Notes under the pieces: model-generated
The model's input: only the letters and a program-made list of their open reading frames with translations
What the model was told of the DNA's origin: nothing
Databases searched by the model: none
From: an uncultured Eggerthellaceae bacterium
GTDB taxonomy: Bacteria > Actinomycetota > Coriobacteriia > Coriobacteriales > Eggerthellaceae
DNA length: 64,000 bases
Reading direction: 5' to 3'
NCBI GenBank assembly: GCA_910588435.1
Contig: CAJUPL010000003.1
Coordinates: 62,001 to 126,000 of the forward strand
Part shown: positions 8,648 to 16,499 of the stretch, piece after piece
Layout of the letters: the number at the start of each line of letters is the position of its first letter
Position numbering within the stretch: position 1 is the first letter of the stretch
Made by a program: the position numbers and the translations under genes

Positions 8648-10767
8648 TGGACAGGCTCATCAGAGATGAGGATGGCATCACGTCAGTTGGCATGGCCATC
8701 GCGCTCTTCATCACGCTTGCCCTCATATTCAGCGGCGCGCAGATGCACAAGGTTCAGTCTGCTGCAGCTGAGATCCAAGAGGTTGCGGATGCTTGCGCGT
8801 TGGCGGCTGACAACGAGGTGGCTGGGTTCATGGCAGTTGCCAACACGTGCGATGCCGCCTGCCTCACTTTCACGCTCACAGCTGCCGTTCTCTACGGAGT
8901 TGGCCTGGTTGCGGCATGCGTTCCTCCAGCTCATGCGGTGTCCGTCAAGCTCATGGATGCGGCAAGCAAGACGGTGAAGCTGCGCGGCCAGTTCTATGAG
9001 CGCGCATGCGAAGGACTGAACGCCGCACAGCGTCTGATGCCCTTCTTGGCTGCATGCAATGCGCACAAGGCAGCGAAGGCGAACGATCAAGGGGCCATGC
9101 AGGCAGATCACATGGCGGCAGCGGTCCTGGTCCCTGCTGACTTCACGCCCTTGGGCGAACCGCAGGACGATGGGCTGGATGACCTGTCATCGCAGATAGA
9201 CAGCGAAGCTGACGGCATCAGGCAGAAAGCCCAAGAGGCAGAGGAGGCGGCCAAGGCTGCGAACGCCGCGAAGGAGCGGGGCTTCATGGAAGACTGCGGA
9301 GGGGCGCCTGCGTATTGCATGATGGAGCGCGCAGGTCACTTGGCTTCGCTTCCGGCAGCTGACAACCCAGATTATGAGAGCGTGGACGCGTGGTCCTTCT
9401 CCGTGGCGCTAGAGCGCGCGAAGGCATACTACGCGAAGCGCCTTGCGAACTGGACGCTGGAAGGGTCATCTGTTGAGGAGAAGGCTGACTCTGTCATAAG
9501 GAAGCGCTTCTATCAGTACGCCGTGGATGAGCTGGCTTCCGCCTATGTGATAGACGGGGACGCTGGCTTCTCCGCTGATATCCCTCACTTCTTCCGCAAC
9601 ATGACAGAGCTCAAGGCAACGCCGCTCTACACGGAAAGCGCCTATCCCATCACTAGCAATGGCGGGAAGCGGAGGATGCATGCATGGAGCGGCTGCCCTA
9701 GAGCGTCTGGCGCTATAGGAGAGGGCAGCGTCGCGCAGCTTGAGGCTGACTCGTCATCTTTTGAGAAGTGTCCGTCGTGCCAGTTCCGCCCTTCAAGCGT
9801 GGGCTCAGTTGCTGCGGCATCAACCAACATCAGCAACGGATTCGAGAGCCACTATGAGGCCATGCGACAGGCCTGCGAGGAATACGCGGAGGCCAGAGCC
9901 TTGGCGGATCCTCTGGCGAACGAGGTCAAGGCTCATGTGCAGCCTCTGTTGGATGCGCTTGGCACTCTTCTGGGGAACGCTGGCAGCTTAAGGATCCATG
10001 CTGAGCCGCCGGGCAGATACGGTGCGCTTGCCATGGTGGTGAACACGGCGGCAAGCCCGTCTGACACAGGCTTCGTCAATGCGTTCACGGGACCAGCTTT
10101 TGATCTGGGGGTCCGTGTGGCTGTTTCAGCTGCCACGGATGTAGAGGACGAAACGGAGAGCGCTGGTGCGCTGGCAACGCAGGCGGTGTCCTCCATCACG
10201 GGAGGCTTGGGTGGCATTGGAGCAGGCATCTCCGGGGCGGCAGGGATCTGGATGTCAGTGCTCCGCGCTTATGAGGATGGGCAGGCAGCGCTTGAGAGGT
10301 CCATCGAAGAGGGGTTAGGCTCCTTCTCTCAGAACTCGTCATCTGGGCTGGGGAAGTGGGCGGCGAAGGTGCTCTCGCAGATAGTGGAAGCGGCTGGGTT
10401 GGAGCCGGCAGACACGGCATGCACGAAGCCTGTGGTGTTGAACACAACGCACGTGGCTTCATCTTCTGATGACGCTGTGTGCGTGCGGTTCATGAGCGCG
10501 AAGGATTCAGCGCTTGCTGCCTCATCTCCTGACACAAGCCTCGCGGGTTCGGTGTTGGCAGCAATGGGTGTGGGCAGCGGATCGTCTGAGGGTGCCACAG
10601 GCTCAGGCAGCTTGAATGTGGCAGAGATCGAATTGCCTTTCGGTGGCAGCGGGAGCATCAGCTGGGCTATCCCCAAGGCGCAAGATGTAGAGGGCGTCAT
10701 TGGCTCTGGCCTTGCTGCGCTTGGAGGCCTTGCATCAAGCATCATGGGGGACAGGTCATGGGCTTGA
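8647..10767 (+). CDS. Large TadG-like pseudopilin-domain protein
   Basis: 706 residues. The N-terminus (RDEDGITSVGMAIALFITLA) is pilin-like but lacks the usual Glu +5. A second hydrophobic stretch lies near residues 75-105. The remainder is a long Ala/Ser/Gly-rich extracellular-type region with a coiled-coil segment (QKAQEAEEAAKAANAAKERG, about 195-215), several Cys and a Cys pair (CPSC), and ends in Gly/Ser-rich sequence. No vWA (MIDAS) motif was seen, so 'TadG-like' rests on position and N-terminal architecture. ATG 8647 is preferred because AAAGGAG lies 11 bases upstream and it overlaps the tadE stop. Confidence 0.65.
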   Translation: MDRLIRDEDGITSVGMAIALFITLALIFSGAQMHKVQSAAAEIQEVADACALAADNEVAGFMAVANTCDAACLTFTLTAAVLYGVGLVAACVPPAHAVSVKLMDAASKTVKLRGQFYERACEGLNAAQRLMPFLAACNAHKAAKANDQGAMQADHMAAAVLVPADFTPLGEPQDDGLDDLSSQIDSEADGIRQKAQEAEEAAKAANAAKERGFMEDCGGAPAYCMMERAGHLASLPAADNPDYESVDAWSFSVALERAKAYYAKRLANWTLEGSSVEEKADSVIRKRFYQYAVDELASAYVIDGDAGFSADIPHFFRNMTELKATPLYTESAYPITSNGGKRRMHAWSGCPRASGAIGEGSVAQLEADSSSFEKCPSCQFRPSSVGSVAAASTNISNGFESHYEAMRQACEEYAEARALADPLANEVKAHVQPLLDALGTLLGNAGSLRIHAEPPGRYGALAMVVNTAASPSDTGFVNAFTGPAFDLGVRVAVSAATDVEDETESAGALATQAVSSITGGLGGIGAGISGAAGIWMSVLRAYEDGQAALERSIEEGLGSFSQNSSSGLGKWAAKVLSQIVEAAGLEPADTACTKPVVLNTTHVASSSDDAVCVRFMSAKDSALAASSPDTSLAGSVLAAMGVGSGSSEGATGSGSLNVAEIELPFGGSGSISWAIPKAQDVEGVIGSGLAALGGLASSIMGDRSWA

Positions 10768-11225
10768 GCGGCCGCAAGGCATCCCATTCGCCTCATTCGC
10801 GCCGCCTCCAAGATGAGTCCGGCCAGATGACGGTGGAGCTCTGCGTGCTCTTTCCGGTGCTCATAGTGGTTGCTGTCATCTGCGTGAATGCACTTGTGTT
10901 CATCTCTGAATGCGCGTCATTCGACAGAGCGTCAAGGAATGCGGTGCGCACGTTCGCATCGTCTCCGTCCACGCAAGATGGCCTCCAAGAGCTTGCTGCC
11001 CAGATAGAGACAGCGGTCATCCAAGAGATGGAGGTAGATGACATCGAATGCAGTGTGGAAGCAGCTGACGGCAGCGTGTGCACGTTCGCCATCACGCTCT
11101 CATACAGCCCAACGCTCTTCGGGATGGGGCTTCGCGATGAGGTGTGGGGAGTTCCGCTTCCGAAGCTCAGCCATACATCCAGGCTGGCGCTGGAACCCTA
11201 TCTGGCAGATAGGCAGCTGGAATGA
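10758..11225 (+). CDS. TadE/TadF-like pseudopilin
   Basis: 155 residues with DESGQMTVELCVLFPVLIVV near residues 18-38, a cleavable pseudopilin motif and membrane helix, then a small globular domain. It overlaps the large TadG-like gene by 10 bases and the next gene by ATGA. It is the fourth pilin-type motif in the operon. Confidence 0.78.
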   Translation: MGLSGRKASHSPHSRRLQDESGQMTVELCVLFPVLIVVAVICVNALVFISECASFDRASRNAVRTFASSPSTQDGLQELAAQIETAVIQEMEVDDIECSVEAADGSVCTFAITLSYSPTLFGMGLRDEVWGVPLPKLSHTSRLALEPYLADRQLE

Positions 11226-11767
11226 ATGAGCATGTGGCGCGCATGCGCTTGGCAAGGGCAGCAACTGTGCTTGTGGGGATCGCGTTCGCGGTCAGCTGCA
11301 TCCTGTTGGTGGGAGGCGGTCCTGTGGAAGCTGAGGCCGGGGCAGATGCGCAGGCGAGCTTGAGCGCTCAGGACATAGTGGATCAAGTGGCGGCGTCCGG
11401 TTCGCTGGATGGCCTGATGGCGGATTCCGGCTATCTGGCCTTGGCCGACGGCCTTCCTGAATGGTTCACAGACGAGGTCATGGATGCGCGGCTGATAGAT
11501 CAAGCGTACGGGGCTGAGGATTGGAGCATCGTCTACTTGAGCGTTAGCAAGCAGGCGCTTGGTGAGTCAGGGGGCGTGCTAGGCGCATTCGAAGAGAAGG
11601 GCTGGATCGTCATGAAGGATGAGGAGCATGGCATGGCAAGCATGGTGAAGGAAGGGGGATCTTGCAATTGGATGACCGTCAGCGTGGCCGAAGCCGCAAG
11701 CGCATGGGACGTGGTCTTGCGTATTCAGCAAGCCTCGCAAGGGAGAGAAGGGATAGATGGATCATGA
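11222..11767 (+). CDS. Exported protein of unknown function in the Tad operon
   Basis: 181 residues, not recognised. It has an N-terminal signal or anchor helix (ATVLVGIAFAVSCILLVGGG, residues about 14-33) and an acidic globular region with no Cys pair or lipobox that I trust (the VSC Cys lies inside the hydrophobic stretch). The ATGA overlaps on both sides place it in the pilus operon, so a role at the cell surface is likely, but this is inference. Confidence 0.7.
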   Translation: MNEHVARMRLARAATVLVGIAFAVSCILLVGGGPVEAEAGADAQASLSAQDIVDQVAASGSLDGLMADSGYLALADGLPEWFTDEVMDARLIDQAYGAEDWSIVYLSVSKQALGESGGVLGAFEEKGWIVMKDEEHGMASMVKEGGSCNWMTVSVAEAASAWDVVLRIQQASQGREGIDGS

Positions 11768-12084
11768 GCCTAGACGGGAGCATACAGCGCTTTCAGATCA
11801 ATTCCACTGCTCCTGAGCGGCTTCGAGGGATGCTCTTTCGCAAGCCGGATGATGTGACAAGGCTATTGGTGCCGTGCCATGACATCCACACCTTCGGGAT
11901 GCAGCACCCGATAGACGTGGCGTTCATATCCAAAGAGGGGAAGGTCTTAGAAGTGCACAGGAACGTTCGGAGCATGAAGCGCATCAAGCACAAGTGCGCA
12001 TTCATGGTGGCGGAGAGGTTCTGCCAAGAAGGGGAGTGGTTGAAGGTTGGAGATCAGATAAGGCTGGGTGTTGCAGATGAATGA
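11764..12084 (+). CDS. DUF192 family protein
   Basis: 106 residues. It carries the DUF192 pattern: ERLRGMLFR near the N-terminus and the core HTFGMQHPIDVAFISKEGKV. Family members are usually secreted or periplasmic; this one has no signal peptide when started at the ATGA-coupled ATG. The family has no settled biochemical role, and an association with Tad loci is known from other actinobacteria. It overlaps the next gene by eight bases. Confidence 0.78.
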   Translation: MSLDGSIQRFQINSTAPERLRGMLFRKPDDVTRLLVPCHDIHTFGMQHPIDVAFISKEGKVLEVHRNVRSMKRIKHKCAFMVAERFCQEGEWLKVGDQIRLGVADE

Positions 12085-12547
12085 GACCATGTTGTTGGCG
12101 GCAGATTCAATGGCACCTTATGAGATGGCGTCCCCAAAGCATCTTGTTGATGAGGCTGCTCCTGATGAAGTCAAGCAGTGCCCGGTGTGCAAGGCGAAGG
12201 TCTTCGCGGATATGGATACGTGCTATGAGTGCATGTATCTCTTCGGCAGCAAGCCAGAGCTTGAGGCATCAAACAGTGAAGAGGGTGAAGCATCCGAAGC
12301 GCCTGCGCTTGATGAGCCTCCAAGTGAAGCTCTCCCGGAGGCTGATGATGAGCCCGTTGTGGCATCACCGCTCCCCAAGGCAACCATGACGTTCGGCGGC
12401 GGCTGCAAAGAGGAGGATGAGCCTTGCAGCACAGAGCCCAAGGCACAAAGCGAAGATGTGGATCTGCTAGCTGAGCTCCTTGTAGAGCTCCATGGCTTCC
12501 TTGGAGAGTTTCTCCTGAAGCGCGGAATAGACGTCAAGCAGCTTTGA
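12077..12547 (+). CDS. Zinc-ribbon protein with acidic linker, last gene of the Tad operon
   Basis: 156 residues, not assigned to a named family. A zinc ribbon lies near residues 33-53 (CPVCKAKVFADMDTCYECMY, two CxxC pairs), then an acidic low-complexity linker of about 70 residues and a short hydrophobic C-terminal helix (LLAELLVELHGFLGEFLL). Its 3' end overlaps the convergent ModE-like gene by 81 bases. Confidence 0.65.
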   Translation: MNETMLLAADSMAPYEMASPKHLVDEAAPDEVKQCPVCKAKVFADMDTCYECMYLFGSKPELEASNSEEGEASEAPALDEPPSEALPEADDEPVVASPLPKATMTFGGGCKEEDEPCSTEPKAQSEDVDLLAELLVELHGFLGEFLLKRGIDVKQL

Positions 12548-12808
12548 GCCTTCCTCAGTGAGCTGACTGCCATGAGCGCCATCCCTATCAAGCAGCTGGA
12601 CCTCAAGCGTCTCCTCAGTATCCTTGATGATGCGCCAAGCCTTGCTATAAGCCATGCCCATGGACTTGGCGGCCGCATTCAGGGACCCAAGTTCGCGAAC
12701 GCCGCTGCAAAGAGCAGCTATCCCTGGCCCGAAGACGGAGTTCCCATCAGTCCCCTTGTTCGTGATGGAGAGCCTGACCTCTGCGTTCAGCTTATTCAGC
12801 TTCTTCAA
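12467..12808 (-). CDS. ModE-like winged-helix regulator (DNA-binding domain only)
   Basis: 113 residues with a LysR/ModE-type winged HTH: GSLNAAAKSMGMAYSKAWRI followed by the wing region (LEVQLLDRDGAHGSQLTEEG), which is typical of ModE N-terminal domains and of MopA-like proteins. The molybdate-binding MOP domains are absent, so any metal sensing would need a partner or is lost. The start is TTG with AAGGAGGCGG upstream. It ends inside the convergent pilus-operon gene. The molybdoenzymes and mobBA in this window make a molybdenum-linked role plausible but unproven. Confidence 0.75.
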   Translation of the reverse strand: MKKLNKLNAEVRLSITNKGTDGNSVFGPGIAALCSGVRELGSLNAAAKSMGMAYSKAWRIIKDTEETLEVQLLDRDGAHGSQLTEEGSKLLDVYSALQEKLSKEAMELYKELS

Positions 12809-12836
12809 AACCGCCTCCTTGACTCATGCCTCTGTG

Positions 12837-12873
12837 ACCTGAGAGCCAATAGGCTTGTCCGTTGCTCCCAGGT
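12837..12873 (-). terminator. Hairpin between thrC and the ModE-like gene
   Basis: A ten-base stem (GCTCCCAGGT with ACCTGAGAGC, one G-T pair) encloses a smaller alternative hairpin (AGCC-TATT-GGCT on the minus strand). It sits 14 bases after the thrC stop codon and before the start of the ModE-like gene. There is no clear U-tract, so it may be an attenuator or leader structure rather than a terminator. Confidence 0.4.
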
Positions 12874-12886
12874 GCTCAGCTTGCTG

Positions 12887-14461
12887 CTACTGCGTTTCCA
12901 GGAATGCGCTCACCGCATCTTCCGCAGACGCCATGTTCGCATCTATCACATCCGTGAAGCGAACGGGCATCACGTCCAGATCCGCAAGCCCCTTGGGGAT
13001 GTCATGCTTGCCCGTCTCATTCGCGATGAGCTCATTGAGCTGGCATCCGGTGAGGCTGGCAACATCCCCGGGCAGCTCCTCAGATGGCTTCATCTCATGC
13101 AGGGCTTTGTACACGTTGTTGCCGAACTTCGCCCAATGCGCCGTGCTTGCCACCAGCACCGGATTGCTGCCCTTCAGGTTGCACGCCGTCTTGTAGGCAA
13201 CGGCGGTGTGCGGGTCCATCAGATAATCCTGCGCCTTGAACACGCTGCGGATCGTCTCAAGGCATTCCTCGTTGGATATGGAATCAGCGGAGAACGTCTC
13301 TTGGATCTTCGCGAATGTGGCGCCGTCCACTTCGAACGCGCGCTTCTCATTCAGATCAGCCATCCAGCTTGCGATGGCGCTGCCGTCACGCCCTGCAAGC
13401 TCATACAGCTGCCTCTCCAGATTGGAGGACACCAGGATGTCCATGGACGGAGATGGCGTCAGAACGAATTCGCGGTCAGAGATGTCATACGTGCCGGTCT
13501 GGATGAAGTCTGTCAGCACGCGATTCTCGTTGCTTGCGCACATCAGGTTCTGGATGGGCGTTCCCATCTGCTTTGCGTACCAAGCAGCAAGGATGTTCCC
13601 GAAGTTCCCGGTGGGCACGCAGACATCTATTGGGTCACCCTGGCTGACCGCACCCTTCGCCACAAGGTCAGCATAACCGGACATGTAGTACACGATCTGC
13701 GGGAGGAGGCGCCCCCAGTTGATGGAGTTCGCGCTGGAGAGAGCGAAGCCCTGCCCCTCTATGTCCTTCGCGAACGCGTCATCTGCGAAGACGCGCTTCA
13801 CGTTCGTCTGGCAGTCATCGAAGTTGCCGCGCATGGCCCAGACGCGCACGTTGTCACCAGTGGTGGTGACCATCTGCTTGCGCTGGATGTCAGACACGCC
13901 GCCATCTGGGTAAAGCACGCCCACGCAAACGCCAGGCACGCCCTTGAAGCCCTCAAGCGCAGCTTTGCCAGTGTCTCCAGAGGTGGCAACAAGGATGCAG
14001 AACCCAGTGTTGAGCTCACCCGCGCCTCGCAGCTTCTGAGCGCTTGCGCCGAAGAAGTTCGGCAGGCACTGGAGGGCCATGTCCTTGAATGCGCTGGTTG
14101 GGCCGTGCCACAGCTCCAACATATATATGTTGTCCTCAAGCTTGGTGATAGGGCAGACCTCAGGCGTGTCGAAATTGGGGCCGTAGGATGTGTACATGAG
14201 ATCCAAGATCTCATCGTCTGGAAGATCGATGTTGAACTTCCTGTAGATGAAGGCTGCGCGCTCCGGGTAAGGCATGTCCGCGAAGCGCGTGATCTCATCA
14301 AGCGTGAGGTGCGGAACCTCCTGCGGCACGAAGAGCCCGCCGCCGGGAGCCAAGCCCTCTATCACGGCCTTCGTGAAGGGGACCGGCTGGCTCACGGCAT
14401 TTCTGGTGTCTACGTAACAGTTGGCGCCGAAGCGGCTTTCGCGGTCAAGTAGGTGATCCAA
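12887..14461 (-). CDS. thrC: Threonine synthase
   Basis: 524 residues; a PLP enzyme converting O-phospho-L-homoserine to threonine in the cytosol. Seen: the N-terminal YVDTRN element (family YxSTRG), the PLP-lysine motif TSAFKDMALQ, the glycine-rich phosphate loop VATSGDTGKAA, and VPTGNFGNILAAWYAKQ. Length fits the long class of threonine synthases. The TTG start has AAAGGA about seven bases upstream. It is divergent from the SGNH esterase gene. Confidence 0.95.
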   Translation of the reverse strand: MDHLLDRESRFGANCYVDTRNAVSQPVPFTKAVIEGLAPGGGLFVPQEVPHLTLDEITRFADMPYPERAAFIYRKFNIDLPDDEILDLMYTSYGPNFDTPEVCPITKLEDNIYMLELWHGPTSAFKDMALQCLPNFFGASAQKLRGAGELNTGFCILVATSGDTGKAALEGFKGVPGVCVGVLYPDGGVSDIQRKQMVTTTGDNVRVWAMRGNFDDCQTNVKRVFADDAFAKDIEGQGFALSSANSINWGRLLPQIVYYMSGYADLVAKGAVSQGDPIDVCVPTGNFGNILAAWYAKQMGTPIQNLMCASNENRVLTDFIQTGTYDISDREFVLTPSPSMDILVSSNLERQLYELAGRDGSAIASWMADLNEKRAFEVDGATFAKIQETFSADSISNEECLETIRSVFKAQDYLMDPHTAVAYKTACNLKGSNPVLVASTAHWAKFGNNVYKALHEMKPSEELPGDVASLTGCQLNELIANETGKHDIPKGLADLDVMPVRFTDVIDANMASAEDAVSAFLETQ

Positions 14462-14556
14462 GATGCGTCCTTTTGAGAATCGTCAATGTTCCTTGAAGAT
14501 TGCTAGAGTATACCAAGCCAAGTTCTGCCCGGCGCTTTCATTCAGAGAGGTTCGCA

Positions 14557-15420
14557 ATGGCAAAGACCATCTCCATCTTCGGTGATTCCATCTCAACATT
14601 CAAAGGCGTGACCGCAGAAGGCAACCGCATCTACTATGACAGCGCTGATACGAACAGGACCGGCGTCAGCAGCGTGGAGGACACGTGGTGGGCAAGGCTT
14701 GCCAAGCGCTTGGGGCATCAGCTGCTTGCGAACGCGTCCTACTCGGGATCTATGGTGGATGGCAGGGCGTTTCCGGCGGGGAGGTCCATCGAACGCGCGC
14801 GTCAGGTGCTAGGGCCTGATGGGTCTCAGCCTGATGAGATAGTGGTCTTCATCGGGATCAATGATTACGGGTGGGGCGGTGCTGCTTTCCAAGAGAGAGG
14901 CGGCTCAGAGGCATGCCCAACGCTCTTTGAGAACGTGGAAGAGGGCTTCGTTCCAGGAGATGCTCCCGCAGGTGAGCTTCAGCGGTTCGCTGACGCCTAC
15001 GATGAGATGCTTGAGAACCTCCGCAGCGTGGCGCCAGAGGCAGACATCTGGTGCATGACGCTCCTCCCAGGACGCGCTCCTGGCAGCCCCCACTCAACGT
15101 TCTGCTATAGCTTGCGCGGCATTCCGCTTGAGGAGTACAACAAGGTCATCAAGTGCGTGGCTATCGCGAACGGGTGCAAGGTTGCCGATGTTGCGGGATT
15201 CGGGCTGGATTACGTCTCAACCGACGGCACGCATCCGAACCTCCTTGGAATGGAGCAGCTGGCTGACCTTGCGTTCGCCTCCATGACAGGCGGCAAGCCG
15301 GATGCTGAACTCTTCGCAGAAGAGCTGGCGTCTGAGCGCATGTGCCTTGAGCCCACCTGCGTCGGCTGCCAGCATGCCGCCTCCACCGGCGTCAAGTGGT
15401 CCTGCGTCTGCCTGAAGTGA
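14557..15420 (+). CDS. SGNH/GDSL-type esterase with Cys-rich tail
   Basis: 287 residues. Block I is ISIFGDSISTFKG (nucleophile Ser in GDS), block III is VFIGINDYGWGG, and the catalytic Asp/His are in TDGTHPN near residue 225. There is no signal peptide, so it is probably cytosolic. The C-terminus has an unusual Cys cluster (CLEPTCVGCQ, then CVC) suggesting metal binding. The start at 14,557 has AGAGAGG upstream; an upstream in-frame ATG at 14,500 lacks support. The substrate is unknown. Confidence 0.8.
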   Translation: MAKTISIFGDSISTFKGVTAEGNRIYYDSADTNRTGVSSVEDTWWARLAKRLGHQLLANASYSGSMVDGRAFPAGRSIERARQVLGPDGSQPDEIVVFIGINDYGWGGAAFQERGGSEACPTLFENVEEGFVPGDAPAGELQRFADAYDEMLENLRSVAPEADIWCMTLLPGRAPGSPHSTFCYSLRGIPLEEYNKVIKCVAIANGCKVADVAGFGLDYVSTDGTHPNLLGMEQLADLAFASMTGGKPDAELFAEELASERMCLEPTCVGCQHAASTGVKWSCVCLK

Positions 15421-15426
15421 CCGCTT

Positions 15427-15467
15427 GCCCCCACCTGTAGGCGGCTGCATTGCTTGTTGCAGCATTG
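15427..15467. repeat. Single copy of the palindromic intergenic repeat
   Basis: This matches the units at 1713-1966: a C-rich lead, acctgtaggcggctgcattg, then an altered right arm (CTTGTTGCAGCATTG). It sits just after the SGNH esterase gene. The stretch from here to tatA holds nothing else recognisable. Confidence 0.7.
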
Positions 15468-15617
15468 CCACCTCCCCCACTATTGGAGAGGATCCTACCA
15501 CCTTAAGAGAGGCCAACGCGTGACCCGCATTGCAGCAACGCGCCGTTCGCATTCGCAGGCCAGGGCCGTTTGTGATACCCTTTCACGCACTGAAAAACAA
15601 GGTATATGGAGGCATTC

Positions 15618-15911
15618 ATGAAGATTCTCGGAATGGGCGTTCCCGAGCTTTTGATCATTCTCGTTGTAGTGCTGCTCATATTCGGCCCGAAGAACCTGCC
15701 AAAGCTCGGCAGCGCGCTTGGCAAGACAGTCAAGGGCCTGCGCGACGGCATGGGCGCTGGCAAGAAGGAAGCCGAAGACGCAACTGATGAAGATGTTGAG
15801 GTTGTGGAAGAGGTCGTCACCGAAGAGCCTGCAGAGAAGCCTGCTGCAGCCGCCTCCTCAGATAAGCCCAAGAAGACGGTGAAGAAGGTAGTGGTCAAGA
15901 AGGCCGAGTAG
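15618..15911 (+). CDS. tatA: Sec-independent protein translocase subunit TatA
   Basis: 97 residues: a short N-terminus, one membrane helix (ELLIILVVVLLIFG), the FGPKNLPKLGSALGK hinge and amphipathic helix, then an acidic linker and a Lys/Val-rich tail (KKTVKKVVVKKAE). TatA forms the pore-like complex for folded proteins. ATG 15,618 is preferred over 15,606 because GGAGG lies five bases upstream. No tatC is in the window. Confidence 0.93.
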   Translation: MKILGMGVPELLIILVVVLLIFGPKNLPKLGSALGKTVKGLRDGMGAGKKEAEDATDEDVEVVEEVVTEEPAEKPAAAASSDKPKKTVKKVVVKKAE

Positions 15912-15959
15912 CTCCACGCCTTCAAGATCCTCACACATACATAGAAGCTGAAAGCAGAG

Positions 15960-15985
15960 GCACGCTTGCGCAACGCCAAGCGTGC
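15960..15985 (+). terminator. Hairpin between tatA and greA
   Basis: GCACGCTTG pairs with CAAGCGTGC around an eight-base loop. The U-tract is weak, so it may be a partial terminator or mRNA-stabilising hairpin. Confidence 0.5.
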
Positions 15986-16007
15986 TTCCATGTTGAAAGG
16001 TGCAAAA

Positions 16008-16478
16008 ATGGCTGAGAGCAATTACATCCTCACCCCTGAAGGACGCCAGAAGCTGGAAGAAGAGCTCCACTACCTGGAGACTGAGAAGCGCTCTGAGATC
16101 GGTGAGCGCATCAAGGTGGCGCGTGAGTTCGGGGACATCTCTGAGAATTCCGAATACGACGACGCCAAGAACGAGCAGGGCATGATGGAGGCGCGCATCG
16201 CTGAGATCACGCGCATCCTGTCCGAGGCCACCGTCGTCAGCACCCCGAAGCGCTCCTCCAAGGTCAACATCGGCGCCACGGTCACCGTGAACATGGGCGG
16301 CCAAGAGCGCGTGCTCACCATCGTGGGTGCCGCTGAGTCTGACGCGCACAACGGCAAGATCTCGAACGAGTCCCCCATAGGTGCCGCGCTTTTGGGCCAC
16401 AAGAAGGGCGATAAGTTCACCGTCACGGGCCCAACCGGCCGTGAGACTGAGATAGAGATCCTGAAGATAGAGCACTAA
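16008..16478 (+). CDS. greA: Transcription elongation factor GreA
   Basis: 156 residues, normal length. The N-terminal coiled coil starts at YILTPEGRQKLEEELHYLE, includes ARxFGDISENSEYDDAKNEQ with the conserved acidic tip (residues D and E that stimulate RNA cleavage by RNA polymerase), and is followed by the FKBP-like C-terminal domain (SPIGAALLGHKKGD). ATG 16,008 has GAAAGGTG upstream. lysS follows after 21 bases, so the two may be co-transcribed. Confidence 0.95.
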   Translation: MAESNYILTPEGRQKLEEELHYLETEKRSEIGERIKVAREFGDISENSEYDDAKNEQGMMEARIAEITRILSEATVVSTPKRSSKVNIGATVTVNMGGQERVLTIVGAAESDAHNGKISNESPIGAALLGHKKGDKFTVTGPTGRETEIEILKIEH

Positions 16479-16499
16479 AGAGCTTAGGAGCAGGCGAAC

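Noticed and set aside
12572..14452. Open frame of 626 codons antisense to thrC
   Set aside because: Codon-bias shadow of thrC in GC-rich DNA; protein is His/Arg/Val-rich without domain pattern, while thrC has all its catalytic motifs.
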